Of a stretch of DNA of 64,000 nucleotides, positions 8,483 to 17,483 are shown one piece after another (position 1 is the first letter of the stretch; each line of letters starts with the position of its first letter). The notes below the pieces were generated by a model. It was not told where the DNA came from and made no database searches. It saw only the letters and a program-made list of their open reading frames with translations. Made by a program: the position numbers and the translations under genes. The stretch covers positions 1 to 64,000 of the forward strand of contig CAAFEX010000038.1 in the NCBI GenBank assembly GCA_900762015.1, given 5' to 3'. The stretch is from an uncultured Collinsella sp. (GTDB lineage: Bacteria > Actinomycetota > Coriobacteriia > Coriobacteriales > Coriobacteriaceae).

Positions 8483-11284
8483 TTAAAGGGCATTCGCGCA
8501 GCGCTTGCAGATATGCGCGTGGCCGTTGTACTCGCCGACGGTGGTGCGGTAGTTCCAGCAACGGTCACAGCACTCGCCCTCGGCTGCCTCGATGGCAACG
8601 GAGAGTTCCTCGCCCTGGGTCAGCTCAACATCGGAAACGATGTAGAACTCGGCCAGGTCGACGGCCTTATCACCGGTCAGCAGCACGTACATCTCGGCGG
8701 GAACGACCGCCTTGACGCGGACCTGCTGGCTCTTGGTGAAGGTACCGGCGGAGCGGGCATCCTCAAGGGCCTTGGTCACGGCGCTACGGAGCTCGAGTGA
8801 AGCCTCGAGCACGCCCTCAAACTCATTGGCCTCGTCGAACGTGATGGGCGACTTGTACCAATCGAGCAGCGCGGCGTACTTCTGGTGATCGACGCAGCCG
8901 GCGGGCGCATAGGCCATGGCCTCGTCGACCGTGTAGGACAGGATCGGCTGAAGGTCGCGCATGAGCATCGAGAAGAGCTCGGCCAGCACGGTCTGGGCGC
9001 TGCGGCGCTCGAGCGAGCCGGGCTTCTCACAGTACAGACGGTCCTTCAGGGCGTCGAGATACACGTTGGAGAGCTCGGTAACCACGAAGTCGTAGAGCGC
9101 ACGGTAGGCGCGCGGGAACTCGTAGCTGGCGTAGGCATCGTCGACCTCGGCCTGAACCTGGGTCAGACGGGCAACCATGAGCTTGTCGAGCGGCAGCAGG
9201 TCGGCAAAGGCGACGCCGTCGGTCTCGGGCTCAAACTGACCCTCGAGCTCGGAGAGCAGGAAGCGCAGCGTGTTGCGGAAACGACGGTAGGCATCGGACG
9301 TACGAGCAAGAATCTCGTGGTCGATGGACACGTCGGAGCTGGTATCGACAGATGCAACCCACAGACGGATGATGTCGGCGCCCATCTCGTCGCAGACCTT
9401 ATTGGGGTCGATGACGTTGCCGAGCGACTTGGACATCTTTCGACCCTGGCCGTCGAGGGTGAAGCCCTGCGAGACGACCGCCTTGTACGGAGCGTGGCCA
9501 TTGGCACCCACCGAGGTGAGCAGCGAGCTCTGGAACCAACCGCGGTGCTGGTCGGAGCCCTCGAGGTACACATCCGCCGGGTACTCCAGCTCGGGGCGGT
9601 ACTCGCAGACGGCCTTCCAAGACACGCCGGAGTCCCACCACACGTCGAGAATGTCCTTATCAGCCTTGAGGTGATGGCCGCCACACTTGGGGCAAACGCA
9701 AGACTCGCCCAGGTAGCTCTCGGGAGCGTCGGTAAACCAGGCGTCGGAGCCCTTCTCGTGGAAGAGCTTGATGACGGCGTCGAGCGTGGCGTCGTTCATG
9801 ACCTTCTCGCCGCAGTCGGCGCAAGTGTAGCTGGGGATAGGCACGCCCCAGTTGCGCTGACGGCTGATGCACCAGTCGGGACGCTGCTCGACCATGGCGC
9901 CGATGCGGTTGGCGGCGTGAGCCGGATACCACTTGACGTTCTCGCGGACCTCTTTGCCAGCCTGCTCGCGCAGACCGGTCTTGTCCATCGAGACGAACCA
10001 CTGGTCGGTAGCACGGAAGAGCACCGGGTGCTTGCAGCGCCAGCAGTGCGGATAGCTGTGCGTGATCTTCTTCTCGAGGACCAGGGTGCCGCGCTCGCGC
10101 AGGAACTCGATGATGTGCGGGTTGGCCTCGTCGGTATCCATGCCGCTGAAGGGGCCGCCGGTGCCAAACTCCTCGCCGGTGTAGAACTTGCCGTCGTCAT
10201 CGACCGGCATGCAAATGTCGGTGATGCCCTCCTTGAGGCAGGCGAAGTAGTCGTCGACGCCGTGACCGGGCGAGTTGTGGACGATACCGGTACCGTCATC
10301 GACACCGACGTAATCGGCCAACAGCGCAACGCCCTCGACACCGTCAAAGATCGGCTGCTTATAGTGAATGTGATGGAAGGTCTCGGCGGGAACCACATAG
10401 GGCTTGCCGTCGACCACAACCGGGGTGTACTCCCAGCCAAACTCCTCGCAGCACTTGGGAGCTAGGTCCTCGAGCATGACCTCGGCGCGGCCGTCGTGCT
10501 CAACGGCGACGTAGGCGGCACCGGGCTTGAGAGAAACTGCCTGGTCGGAGGGGATGGTCCACGGCGTGGTCGTCCAGATGATAAAGTCAACCGGGCCGTC
10601 GAAGTTCTCGAGGCCGGCGGGCTTGGAGGTCATCTCAAAGCGCACGAAGATGGAGGGGCTCGTCTCGTCGGAGTACTCGATCTCGGCCTCGGCGAGTGCG
10701 GTGTGGCAGTGCTTGCACCAGTGGACGGGCTTGTGGCCACGATAGATCATGCCCTTGTCGAACATAGCCTTGAAGACCTCGATGTCGGCAGCGTCGTGCT
10801 GGTGGTAGAGCGTCAGATACGGGTTGTCCCAGTCGCCGAGCACACCCAGTCGACGGAAACCGGCCTTCTGCAGCTCGATGTTCTCGACAGCGAACTTGTT
10901 GCAGAGCTCACGGATCTTAGCCGTGGAGGTCTGGTTGAACTTCTCGGTGCCGAGCTTCTCCTCGACCTTGTGCTCGATCGGCTGACCGTGGCAGTCCCAA
11001 CCGGGGACATAGGGGACCTCAAAGCCCTGCATCATCCAGTAACGGTTGATCATGTCCTTGGAGATCTTGTTCATGGCGTGGCCGATGTGAATCGGGCCGT
11101 TCGCGTACGGAGGGCCGTCGTGCAGCACAAACTTCTTGTGACCCTCGTTCTTCTTCAGAACTTGCTCGTAGACCTTGTTGTCTTGCCAGTCCTTGAGTCG
11201 CTTGGGCTCAGACTTGGAAAGACCGGCACGCATGGGAAATCCGGTTTTGGGCAGATTCATCGTCTGCTTGTACTCGTTTGCCAC
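8483..11284 (-). CDS. ileS: Isoleucyl-tRNA synthetase
   Basis: 933 residues from GTG at 11282-11284, with AAAGGGG four bases upstream; the longer open frame upstream is leader. Class I synthetase charging tRNA-Ile. The HIGH motif is PIHIGHAMNKI near the N-terminus, a CP1 editing domain follows (FIIWTTTPWTIPSDQAVSL), and the KMSKS motif is GRKMSKSLGNVIDP. A C-terminal zinc ribbon has CDRCWNYRTTVG and CKRC. The protein starts VANEYKQTMNLPKTGFPMRAGL, the usual bacterial IleS N-terminus. Expression is controlled by the T-box leader directly upstream. Confidence 0.97.
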   Translation of the reverse strand: MANEYKQTMNLPKTGFPMRAGLSKSEPKRLKDWQDNKVYEQVLKKNEGHKKFVLHDGPPYANGPIHIGHAMNKISKDMINRYWMMQGFEVPYVPGWDCHGQPIEHKVEEKLGTEKFNQTSTAKIRELCNKFAVENIELQKAGFRRLGVLGDWDNPYLTLYHQHDAADIEVFKAMFDKGMIYRGHKPVHWCKHCHTALAEAEIEYSDETSPSIFVRFEMTSKPAGLENFDGPVDFIIWTTTPWTIPSDQAVSLKPGAAYVAVEHDGRAEVMLEDLAPKCCEEFGWEYTPVVVDGKPYVVPAETFHHIHYKQPIFDGVEGVALLADYVGVDDGTGIVHNSPGHGVDDYFACLKEGITDICMPVDDDGKFYTGEEFGTGGPFSGMDTDEANPHIIEFLRERGTLVLEKKITHSYPHCWRCKHPVLFRATDQWFVSMDKTGLREQAGKEVRENVKWYPAHAANRIGAMVEQRPDWCISRQRNWGVPIPSYTCADCGEKVMNDATLDAVIKLFHEKGSDAWFTDAPESYLGESCVCPKCGGHHLKADKDILDVWWDSGVSWKAVCEYRPELEYPADVYLEGSDQHRGWFQSSLLTSVGANGHAPYKAVVSQGFTLDGQGRKMSKSLGNVIDPNKVCDEMGADIIRLWVASVDTSSDVSIDHEILARTSDAYRRFRNTLRFLLSELEGQFEPETDGVAFADLLPLDKLMVARLTQVQAEVDDAYASYEFPRAYRALYDFVVTELSNVYLDALKDRLYCEKPGSLERRSAQTVLAELFSMLMRDLQPILSYTVDEAMAYAPAGCVDHQKYAALLDWYKSPITFDEANEFEGVLEASLELRSAVTKALEDARSAGTFTKSQQVRVKAVVPAEMYVLLTGDKAVDLAEFYIVSDVELTQGEELSVAIEAAEGECCDRCWNYRTTVGEYNGHAHICKRCANAL

Positions 11285-11324
11285 GGTACCCCTTTCTTGA
11301 CGTGGGCGCGCACGCCCTCTGGGC

Positions 11325-11632
11325 ACCAAAAAAGCGCCCGTCCCTACAAGCTGGGACGAAGCGCCACAAAACGGGCAGTGTGCCCGCAAAAGCTCTTCGC
11401 TTAACCACCCAGCTTAGATGCCCTCGCCCGCGTCGCCGCGCGCTCGCATCCGTTACTCGGCTGGCCTGTATCGACGACCATCTCGGCGATGTCTACTAAG
11501 ACGCATCTGTTGGGTACGTCCGTTGGGACCGCAGCTCCGGGGTGATTTTCATCGGTCGCATGCACGGGTTCTCAGCACTCCCCGCTCTCTGTGGCATGCG
11601 GATGGCCGACTACTCGTCCCCATCAACGCTTA
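11325..11632 (-). promoter_or_regulatory. T-box riboswitch (isoleucine) controlling ileS
   Basis: The minus-strand leader shows T-box hallmarks in order. Stem I begins at GATGGGGACGAGTAGT (about 11611-11626), containing the AGTA motif. The distal Stem I signature AGAGAGCGGGGAGTGCTG follows. The specifier loop holds ATC at 11544-11546 followed by A, an isoleucine codon. The antiterminator arm AAGCTGGG (11408-11415) is complementary over 8 bases to CCCAGCTT in the terminator loop. The bulge TGGT would pair with the tRNA-Ile ACCA end. A terminator of GCGC..CGTCCC with GGGACG.GCGC (11331-11364) is followed by T6. The T-box core departs from consensus: TGGTTAAGCG instead of TGGNACCGCG. It is transcriptional: uncharged tRNA-Ile should allow read-through. 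Confidence 0.88.
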
Positions 11633-11782
11633 TGCGGTGTATGCTAGCACGTTCTGCGTCGGCGAAAAACCCTCAACACTGGTTTTATACGTTCGGAATT
11701 TTGGTTTGAAATTCTCGCGACTGATGCAGCCGCTTTGGAGCAAAATACCTGAAAGTACTTTATCGAGCGAAAGAAGGTTGCC
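11633..11782. promoter_or_regulatory. Divergent promoter region between ileS leader and gldA-like gene
   Basis: AT-richer intergenic DNA between the ileS T-box leader (minus) and the gldA-like gene (plus). For the plus gene, TTGGAG and TTTATC about 18 bases apart (around 11734-11763) could be -35 and -10. For the minus gene, TAGCAT near 11640-11645 could be a -10, but no good -35 is seen. Neither assignment is firm. Confidence 0.35.
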
Positions 11783-12871
11783 ATGCGCACGATTGGAATG
11801 AGTGACTATACCGTCGGCGAGGACTGCTTTGACGAGTTGCCCGCCGCATTGGCCGAGTACGGGGCGACCAAAGTTGCCATCATTGGCGGTAAGCGAGCCC
11901 TGGCTGCGGCGCTGCCGGGAATCGAGGCGGCACTTGAAGGTACCGATGTCGAGGTCCTGGAGACGCGCGTCTATGGCACCAACAGTACGCGTGCCAATAT
12001 CGCCAAGGTCGTGAACTCCCCTGCCTGCCAGGAAGCCGACGTGCTCATCGCATGCGGCGGCGGCAAGGCGCTCGACACCGTGAAGACCGCAGCCATCGGG
12101 CTCAAGAAGATCGTCTTCACCGTCCCGACGATCTGTTCTAACTGCTCCGCCGCGACCGCCATTGCCGTCGTGTACAACGACGACGGCTCGCTCGAGGGCT
12201 ATTCGTACCCCAACCGCCCCGCGCATATCTTCATCAACCCCAAGATCATCGCCGAGGCACCGGCGGAGTACTTCTGGGCCGGCGTGGGCGACGCCCTGTC
12301 TAAGCAGCCCGAGGTCGAGTACGCCACGAGCGCCGGTGACCTGGAGCACACGGCCGGCCTTGGCCTGGCACTTGCCCATACCTGCTCCGAGCCGCTGTTT
12401 ACCTATGGCGTCCAGGGCCTCGAGGATGTGCGTCAGGACCTGTCGAGCGAGGCTGTAAAACAGATCGCGCTCGACATCGTGGTCAACACCGGCTATGTCT
12501 CGAACCTCACGAACCAGAACGATTACTACTACAACTCGAGCGTGGCGCACGCGTTCTACAACGCCACCTGTAGCATTCCGCGCGAGGGAACGTATCTGCA
12601 CGGCGAGGTCGTAAGCCTGGGCGTGCTCGTGCTGTTTGCCTATACGGGCGATACCGAGAACCTTGAGCGCTACGCCGCCTTTAACAAGCAGATGGGCCTG
12701 CCCGTGACGCTTGAGCAGGTCGGCCTTACCGAGGCGGATATCCCGACGCTGTGCAAGTTCGCTCATTCCACCAACGAGTGGAAGCAGGGCAACCCGGAGC
12801 CCTTCACCGATGAGAAGTTCGCCGCCGCCATCAAGGCCGCCAACGCCTACGGCCACTCTATCCTGGCCTAA
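11783..12871 (+). CDS. Iron/zinc-dependent alcohol dehydrogenase, glycerol dehydrogenase-like
   Basis: 362 residues. The start ATG has GAAGG five bases upstream. Group III metal-dependent dehydrogenase related to GldA (glycerol to dihydroxyacetone, NAD). The NAD-binding part shows KVAIIGGKRAL and ADVLIACGGGKALDTVKTAA. Candidate metal ligands are the Asp in GVGDALSK and the His residues in SSVAHAFYNATC and YLHGEVVSLG, matching the D-H-H set of GldA. The substrate could be glycerol or another polyol or hydroxy-acid. The gene stands alone, divergent from ileS and convergent with the DUF523 gene, sharing the terminator at 12878-12917. Confidence 0.82.
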   Translation: MRTIGMSDYTVGEDCFDELPAALAEYGATKVAIIGGKRALAAALPGIEAALEGTDVEVLETRVYGTNSTRANIAKVVNSPACQEADVLIACGGGKALDTVKTAAIGLKKIVFTVPTICSNCSAATAIAVVYNDDGSLEGYSYPNRPAHIFINPKIIAEAPAEYFWAGVGDALSKQPEVEYATSAGDLEHTAGLGLALAHTCSEPLFTYGVQGLEDVRQDLSSEAVKQIALDIVVNTGYVSNLTNQNDYYYNSSVAHAFYNATCSIPREGTYLHGEVVSLGVLVLFAYTGDTENLERYAAFNKQMGLPVTLEQVGLTEADIPTLCKFAHSTNEWKQGNPEPFTDEKFAAAIKAANAYGHSILA

Positions 12872-12877
12872 CCGACC

Positions 12878-12917
12878 AAAACCGCCACAAAGGGGACAGT
12901 ACCTTTGTGGCGGTTTT
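12878..12917. terminator. Bidirectional terminator with GGGGACAG loop
   Basis: A 16-base perfect stem AAAACCGCCACAAAGG with CCTTTGTGGCGGTTTT surrounds loop GGACAGTA. T-runs or A-runs on both sides let it serve both convergent genes. The right arm ends directly at the DUF523 stop codon (12918-12920). It shares the CCNCCACAAAGGGGACAG block with the terminator at 5221-5262. Confidence 0.85.
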
Positions 12918-13373
12918 TTATTGCTGTAACATGCTCGAGTCGAATTCGCTTGCCGGGATCACGCGGTAGCCGTGGCGCAGGAGCATGTCAACGAAGACAC
13001 CGTTACCCGTTGTGAGCGTGCCGCTGAAGGATCCGTCGTAGATATGGCCCACGCCACACGACGGACTGCGATCCTGCAAGACGCACGCAGTAATCTCGGA
13101 CGGGCCGCCCGCTTGCTCGCACATATCGAGCGCACGTTGAGCGCCTAGACGAAACTCGCGATCGACTGAGGTACCCTCGCAGGTACGGACCTCGCCATTC
13201 ACAATCTCGGACGGCTTGCGCGGCGTGGGCAGGCCGCCAAAGACCTCGGGGCACACCAACAAGACCTCAGTCCCCGTGCGTTCGCAGGCCTCGACCAACG
13301 CGCGATGATAGTTGTCGAGCCCGTTATACTTGCAGCTCTCGCCCATCAAGCAGGCGCTCACCACGATCTTCAT
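12918..13373 (-). CDS. DUF523 family protein
   Basis: 152 residues from ATG at 13371-13373, with GAGAGGG six bases upstream; two slightly earlier starts are possible. DUF523 signature motifs are present: VSACLMGESCKYNG at the N-terminus, LLVCPEVFGGLPTPR, and DRSPSCGVGHIYDG. The conserved cysteines in SACL, CPE and SCG suggest a metal or thiol role. The biochemical function of the family is not known to me. It is transcribed downstream of ftsH but is separated from it by a terminator. Confidence 0.8.
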   Translation of the reverse strand: MKIVVSACLMGESCKYNGLDNYHRALVEACERTGTEVLLVCPEVFGGLPTPRKPSEIVNGEVRTCEGTSVDREFRLGAQRALDMCEQAGGPSEITACVLQDRSPSCGVGHIYDGSFSGTLTTGNGVFVDMLLRHGYRVIPASEFDSSMLQQ

Positions 13374-13393
13374 TTCCATCCCTCTCAAGCAAA

Positions 13394-13428
13394 ACGCCCC
13401 ATTTGAGAAAGCTGCTCAAATGGGGCGT
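13394..13428 (-). terminator. Intrinsic terminator after ftsH
   Basis: ACGCCCCATTTGAG pairs perfectly over 14 bases with CTCAAATGGGGCGT around a 7-base loop. On the minus strand the stem runs into TTTTG. It lies between the ftsH stop (13455) and the DUF523 start. Confidence 0.85.
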
Positions 13429-13454
13429 CGGCGTTTACTGGCTCGACCGCGGCT

Positions 13455-15362
13455 TTACTGTTGCTTGGGCATCAGCGGATTCTCGCGCGTGAGGAGGTTC
13501 ATGAACTCCTCACCCGTGATGGTCTCCTTCTTGTACAGATAACGAGCCAGCTCATGGAGCTTGAACTTGTTCTCCTTGAGGATCTGCAGGGCGCGATCGT
13601 GCGCATCCTCAATCAGCTTAGCGACAATCGCGTCCACACGCTCGGCCGTACCAGGGGCGCAGGTGAGCGACGTGTCCTGATTGAGATACGCGTTCTGCAC
13701 GGTACCGAGCGCCATCATGCCAAACTCGTCGGACATACCAAAGCGCGTCACCATGTTGCGGGCGAGCTTGGTGGCCTGTTCGATATCGTTGGCGGCACCG
13801 GTCGTCATCTCGCCAAAGATGAGTTCCTCGGCCGCACGGCCGCCGCAGTAGACGGCAAGCTTGTCCAAGACCTCCTGGCGTGTCGTCAGGAAGCGCTCGT
13901 CCTCCTCGACCTGCATGGTATAGCCAAGAGCACCGCTCGTGCGCGGCACGATGGTGATCTTGGTAACCGGCGCGGAACCCTTTTGGCGGGCAGCGACGAT
14001 GGCATGACCGATCTCGTGGTAGGAAACGACCTGCTTCTCATGGTCGGAAAGCACCGTGGACTTACGCTGTTGGCCGGCAATGACGACCTCCACCGACTCC
14101 TCGAAGTCATCCTGGGTTGCACGCTTGCGACCCTCGCGAACGGCGCGCAGGGCGCCCTCGTTGATGATATTGGCCAGGTCGGCGCCCGAGGCACCGGGCG
14201 TGGCGCGGGCAATCGCGGTCAGATCGATCGGCGGCTCGGTCTTCACACTCTTGGCGTGAAGCTCGAGGATGTTCTTACGACCGGTCAGATCGGGCAACTC
14301 GACGGGAATGCGGCGGTCAAAACGACCGGGGCGAAGCAGCGCCGGATCGAGACTGTCGGGGCGGTTGGTTGCGGCAAGGACAACGATACCCTTGTGGTTA
14401 TCGAAGCCATCCATCTCAGTCAGCAACTGATTGAGCGTCTGCTCGCGCTCGTCGTTGCCGCTAAAGCCGCCGCCATCACGCTTCTTACCGATGGTATCGA
14501 TCTCATCGATAAAGACGATACACGGGGCCTTTTCCTTGGCCTGCTTAAACAGGTCACGAACCTTTGCAGCGCCGCGACCAACAAACATCTCAACGAACTC
14601 AGAGCCCGAAATACTAAAGAACGGAACACCGGCCTCGCCGGCAACAGCCTTGGCAAGCAGGGTCTTACCGGTACCCGGAGGGCCAACAAGGAGAGCACCG
14701 CGCGGCAGCTTGGCGCCGATCTCCTCGTAGCGCTGCGGCTTCTCCAGAAAGTCGACGACCTCCTTGAGAGACTCCTTGGCCTCTTCCTGGCCGGCGACGT
14801 CCTTAAAGGTCACGCCCACGTCCTTGGAGGCGATCACGCGCGCGCCGGACTTACCCAGTCCGCCACCGCCAAAACCGCCGCCGCCAAAGTTCATCGACGG
14901 GCCGTCATCACCCATGGCCTTCTTCATGCGGCGGTTGAGCCACCAGCCGATCAGGAAGAAAATCGCCATGGGAAGGATGAGCGTAAGCAGGTAGTAGGTC
15001 ATCAAACCCGAGTTTTTATCGGGAACGACCGACTCCAGCGAAGCGCCAGACTCAAGCACGCGATCGGTAAAGCCCGCATCGTTCGGCACACCGGTCGTCT
15101 TATAGGCGATGTTCTCGTCCTCGCCCTTCTTGGTGTAATAAATCGAGTAATCGTCCGTGTTGTACTCGACCTTGTCGACACTCTTCTTATCGAGCGCTTT
15201 GACAAACGTCGAGTAATCGGTCTTCGTAATCTGCTGCGTGTGACCGATGTTAGGGAACAGAACGGTCGAGAGCACGAGGTAGACGACGAAGGCGATGAGC
15301 ACGTAGAGGATCATATTCCGTCTACGTTTGTTGTCATCCATCTCCATCTGCTTGAACTCCAT
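13455..15362 (-). CDS. ftsH: ATP-dependent zinc metalloprotease FtsH
   Basis: 635 residues as drawn. Membrane-bound AAA+ protease for quality control and regulated degradation. Transmembrane segment 1 is [21 protein letters not shown], then an extracytoplasmic domain, then TM2 ([20 protein letters not shown]). Walker A is [19 protein letters not shown], Walker B is [14 protein letters not shown], the SRH is [11 protein letters not shown], and the zinc site is [10 protein letters not shown] glycine-rich linker ([16 protein letters not shown]) precedes the AAA domain. The start is uncertain: ATG at MEMDD, six codons in, has GGAG nine bases upstream, whereas the first ATG lacks an obvious site. 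Confidence 0.96.
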   Translation of the reverse strand: MEFKQMEMDDNKRRRNMILYVLIAFVVYLVLSTVLFPNIGHTQQITKTDYSTFVKALDKKSVDKVEYNTDDYSIYYTKKGEDENIAYKTTGVPNDAGFTDRVLESGASLESVVPDKNSGLMTYYLLTLILPMAIFFLIGWWLNRRMKKAMGDDGPSMNFGGGGFGGGGLGKSGARVIASKDVGVTFKDVAGQEEAKESLKEVVDFLEKPQRYEEIGAKLPRGALLVGPPGTGKTLLAKAVAGEAGVPFFSISGSEFVEMFVGRGAAKVRDLFKQAKEKAPCIVFIDEIDTIGKKRDGGGFSGNDEREQTLNQLLTEMDGFDNHKGIVVLAATNRPDSLDPALLRPGRFDRRIPVELPDLTGRKNILELHAKSVKTEPPIDLTAIARATPGASGADLANIINEGALRAVREGRKRATQDDFEESVEVVIAGQQRKSTVLSDHEKQVVSYHEIGHAIVAARQKGSAPVTKITIVPRTSGALGYTMQVEEDERFLTTRQEVLDKLAVYCGGRAAEELIFGEMTTGAANDIEQATKLARNMVTRFGMSDEFGMMALGTVQNAYLNQDTSLTCAPGTAERVDAIVAKLIEDAHDRALQILKENKFKLHELARYLYKKETITGEEFMNLLTRENPLMPKQQ

Positions 15363-15368
15363 CTACTG

Positions 15369-15400
15369 GGGTTGATAATTCTAACTAGAATACCCAACCC
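15369..15400. promoter_or_regulatory. Dyad between divergent ftsH and cobO-like genes
   Basis: The symmetric sequence GGGTTG-N3-ATTCTA-AC-TAGAAT-N3-CAACCC lies 6 bases upstream of the drawn ftsH start and 40 bases before the plus-strand gene. Its symmetry suggests an operator or a stem in either leader. It does not match CtsR or CIRCE heat-shock operators as I know them. Confidence 0.4.
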
Positions 15401-15439
15401 GGCCGGCGATAAACCGACGCCGGGCACGAAAGGACAGAG

Positions 15440-15925
15440 ATGGCATCACTCGAAGTCGGCAAGGTTCAAATCTATACGGGCGATGGCAAGGGCAAGACGA
15501 CGGCTGCGCTGGGGCTCGCGCTGCGCGCCACGGGCTATGGACTTAACGTGCTCATGCTTCAGTTTGCCAAGAAGCTGCACTGCGCCGAACATGACGCAGC
15601 GCCTCGATTGGGGCTACGCATCGTACAAGCCGACCGCGACACACCCGAAGCCTGCGCCGCACAGATCATGGAGCTCGCACGCGAGCAAATCTCACAGGTC
15701 GACGTTCTGATTTTGGACGAACTCGGCGAGGCCATGCGCCGCGGCTTCGTGACGCGCGAGGATGTCGAGGAACTGATCGCGATGAAACCCGACACCACAG
15801 AGCTCATACTGACCGGCCGCGGCTTGCTGCCACTCGCCGACCTTGCTGACCTGGTCACCGAAATGCGCCCCGTCAAACACTACTTCGACGAAGGCCTCCT
15901 GGCCCGCCAAGGCATCGAATACTAA
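15440..15925 (+). CDS. Corrinoid (cob(I)yrinic acid a,c-diamide) adenosyltransferase, CobO/BtuR type
   Basis: 161 residues; AAAGGA lies upstream of the ATG. It transfers adenosyl from ATP to the cobalt of corrinoids. The ATP-binding loop is TGDGKGKTTAALGLALRATG at residues 13-31, and the Walker-B-like VLILDELGEAMRRG is typical of CobO/BtuR. The C-terminus is LTGRGLLPLADLADLVTEM then KHYFDEGLLARQGIEY. It is slightly shorter than the E. coli protein. It stands alone, with no other cobalamin genes here, so salvage of imported corrinoid is likely. Its stop codon is formed by the first bases of the inverted repeat at 15923-16014. Confidence 0.92.
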   Translation: MASLEVGKVQIYTGDGKGKTTAALGLALRATGYGLNVLMLQFAKKLHCAEHDAAPRLGLRIVQADRDTPEACAAQIMELAREQISQVDVLILDELGEAMRRGFVTREDVEELIAMKPDTTELILTGRGLLPLADLADLVTEMRPVKHYFDEGLLARQGIEY

Positions 15926-16014
15926 TTGATCCGAAGGGGACGGAGGAAAACGGATCATCGACATCACGACGGAGAGAAATGATCCGTTCTCCTCCGTCCC
16001 CTACGGATCAATTA
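15923..16014. repeat. 92-bp inverted repeat with GGGGACGG cores between convergent genes
   Basis: Left arm 15923-15958 and right arm 15979-16014 are 36 bases each with only two mismatches, separated by 20 bases. Each arm contains its own smaller palindrome, TGATCCG...CGGATCA, enclosing AGGGGACGGAGG. The outer TAA of the left arm is the stop codon of the corrinoid adenosyltransferase gene. The outer TTA of the right arm is the stop codon of the MATE gene on the other strand. It looks like two REP-type units in inverted orientation, and could also end transcription from both sides. Confidence 0.85.
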
Positions 16015-17361
16015 GGCGGTGGCGCGGCCGAGCCAGTTGCCGCTGTGGTGGTAGATGGTGAACATCGTGGCGGTGATGAGCCAGGTTACGGGGTAAACCA
16101 ACAGCAGGTGCTCAAGAGACGGATCGAACGGCATAATCGCAAACACCCAGATCACCCTGAGCACGACGGTGCCAAAAATCGTGAGCATCATGGGCTGCAA
16201 GCTCACACCGGCACCGCGAATAGAGCCCGATGCGTTTTCGATAATGGAGAAGATCGCGTAAAACGGCGCGATAAAATGAAGAATCGTCGTGGTGTACGCC
16301 GAAATCGAAGCATCGTCGACAAACAGACGCGACAACGGACCCGAGAACACCAACAGCACAGCAGACAGGCCACCAATGAGCATAAACGACAGCACGAGCG
16401 ACGTATGGTAGCCCTTTCGCATGCGCTCGTAGTTGCGCGCGCCAAAGTTCTGTGCCGAGAACGTGGTGATCGAAACGCCAAGCGCCTCGGTAACCATCCA
16501 AACAATGCCATCTAAGCGGCCCGAAAGACCCCACGCCGTGGTGACATCGGCGCCAAACGAGTTGACTGACACCTGAATCAAAACGTTGGAAATCGAATAC
16601 GCAGCAGACTGAAAGCCAAGCGGCAGACCACACGAGATCATGGTCTTGCAAATGCCAGGATCAATGCCGAGTTTGGACAGTGAAAGCCGCCACGCACCCG
16701 GTGCGCGCATCATGCGAATCACGATCATCGTGGCGTTGGAGCAAATGGTCAGCGCCACCGCGATGCCGCAGCCCAGAGCCTCCATATGAAACACAGCAAC
16801 GAAGATGACATCCAACACCGCATTAACAAGGCAGCCGGAAGCGATGATCACAGCAGGCCCGCGCGTGTCGCCCACGGCGCGCAGCAGTGCCGTTCCCATA
16901 TTGAGCAGCAGCGCCGCAACCATGGCGGCAAAATAGCAACGAGCATAGGCCACGCCCTCGGCCAATAGTTCATGCGGCGTGTTCATAAGCACCAGCATGG
17001 GCTCAACGAACACTATGCCAAGAATCGAGAAAACGACACCGCCCACCAGTGCGAGCGTCATGGCCGTATGGACCGAACGACTCAGTCGCTCATCATCGCG
17101 CTGGCCAAAATACTGACCGGTAATGACCGCGCAGCCGGCGCCGACGCCAACGCAAAAACCAATGCAGAGCTCGGTGAGCACCATCGTGGCTTGAATGCCA
17201 CCCAGTGCGAGCTTGCCGCCAAACTGACCAACAATATAGGTACCGATAAGCGTGTAGGCCTGCTGAAAAAACGAACTAAAAAAGATGGGAACGCACAGCG
17301 AAAGCAGCTGCTGCCAAATAACACCCTGCGTTACATCGATAGCCGTAGATTTCTTAGCCAC
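16012..17361 (-). CDS. MATE family multidrug/metabolite exporter
   Basis: 449 residues from GTG at 17359-17361, with GGGGAGG four bases upstream; an earlier start would add 11 residues. It has about twelve transmembrane helices in two similar halves, beginning VTQGVIWQQLLSLCVPIFFSSFFQQAY, the usual MATE N-terminus. Family residues include LGGIQATMVLTELCIGFCVGVGAGCAV and, in the second half, CGLPLGFQSAAYSISNVLIQ. These are Na+ or H+ coupled exporters of cationic compounds; the substrate is unknown. It is monocistronic and convergent with the corrinoid gene. Confidence 0.9.
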   Translation of the reverse strand: MAKKSTAIDVTQGVIWQQLLSLCVPIFFSSFFQQAYTLIGTYIVGQFGGKLALGGIQATMVLTELCIGFCVGVGAGCAVITGQYFGQRDDERLSRSVHTAMTLALVGGVVFSILGIVFVEPMLVLMNTPHELLAEGVAYARCYFAAMVAALLLNMGTALLRAVGDTRGPAVIIASGCLVNAVLDVIFVAVFHMEALGCGIAVALTICSNATMIVIRMMRAPGAWRLSLSKLGIDPGICKTMISCGLPLGFQSAAYSISNVLIQVSVNSFGADVTTAWGLSGRLDGIVWMVTEALGVSITTFSAQNFGARNYERMRKGYHTSLVLSFMLIGGLSAVLLVFSGPLSRLFVDDASISAYTTTILHFIAPFYAIFSIIENASGSIRGAGVSLQPMMLTIFGTVVLRVIWVFAIMPFDPSLEHLLLVYPVTWLITATMFTIYHHSGNWLGRATA

Positions 17362-17483
17362 ACGTCCTCCCCAAAAGCGCACGTCAACCGACAAAACAGC
17401 TGATAATAGTTACACTCATGACCAGCCTAGCACCAAGCGAAGATTATAGAAACACCCCCGTGGCACGACTCGGTCACACCCGG

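Noticed and set aside
11630..12856. 408-codon open frame on the minus strand opposite the gldA-like gene
   Set aside because: The plus-strand gene has clear dehydrogenase motifs and a ribosome site. The minus frame has none.
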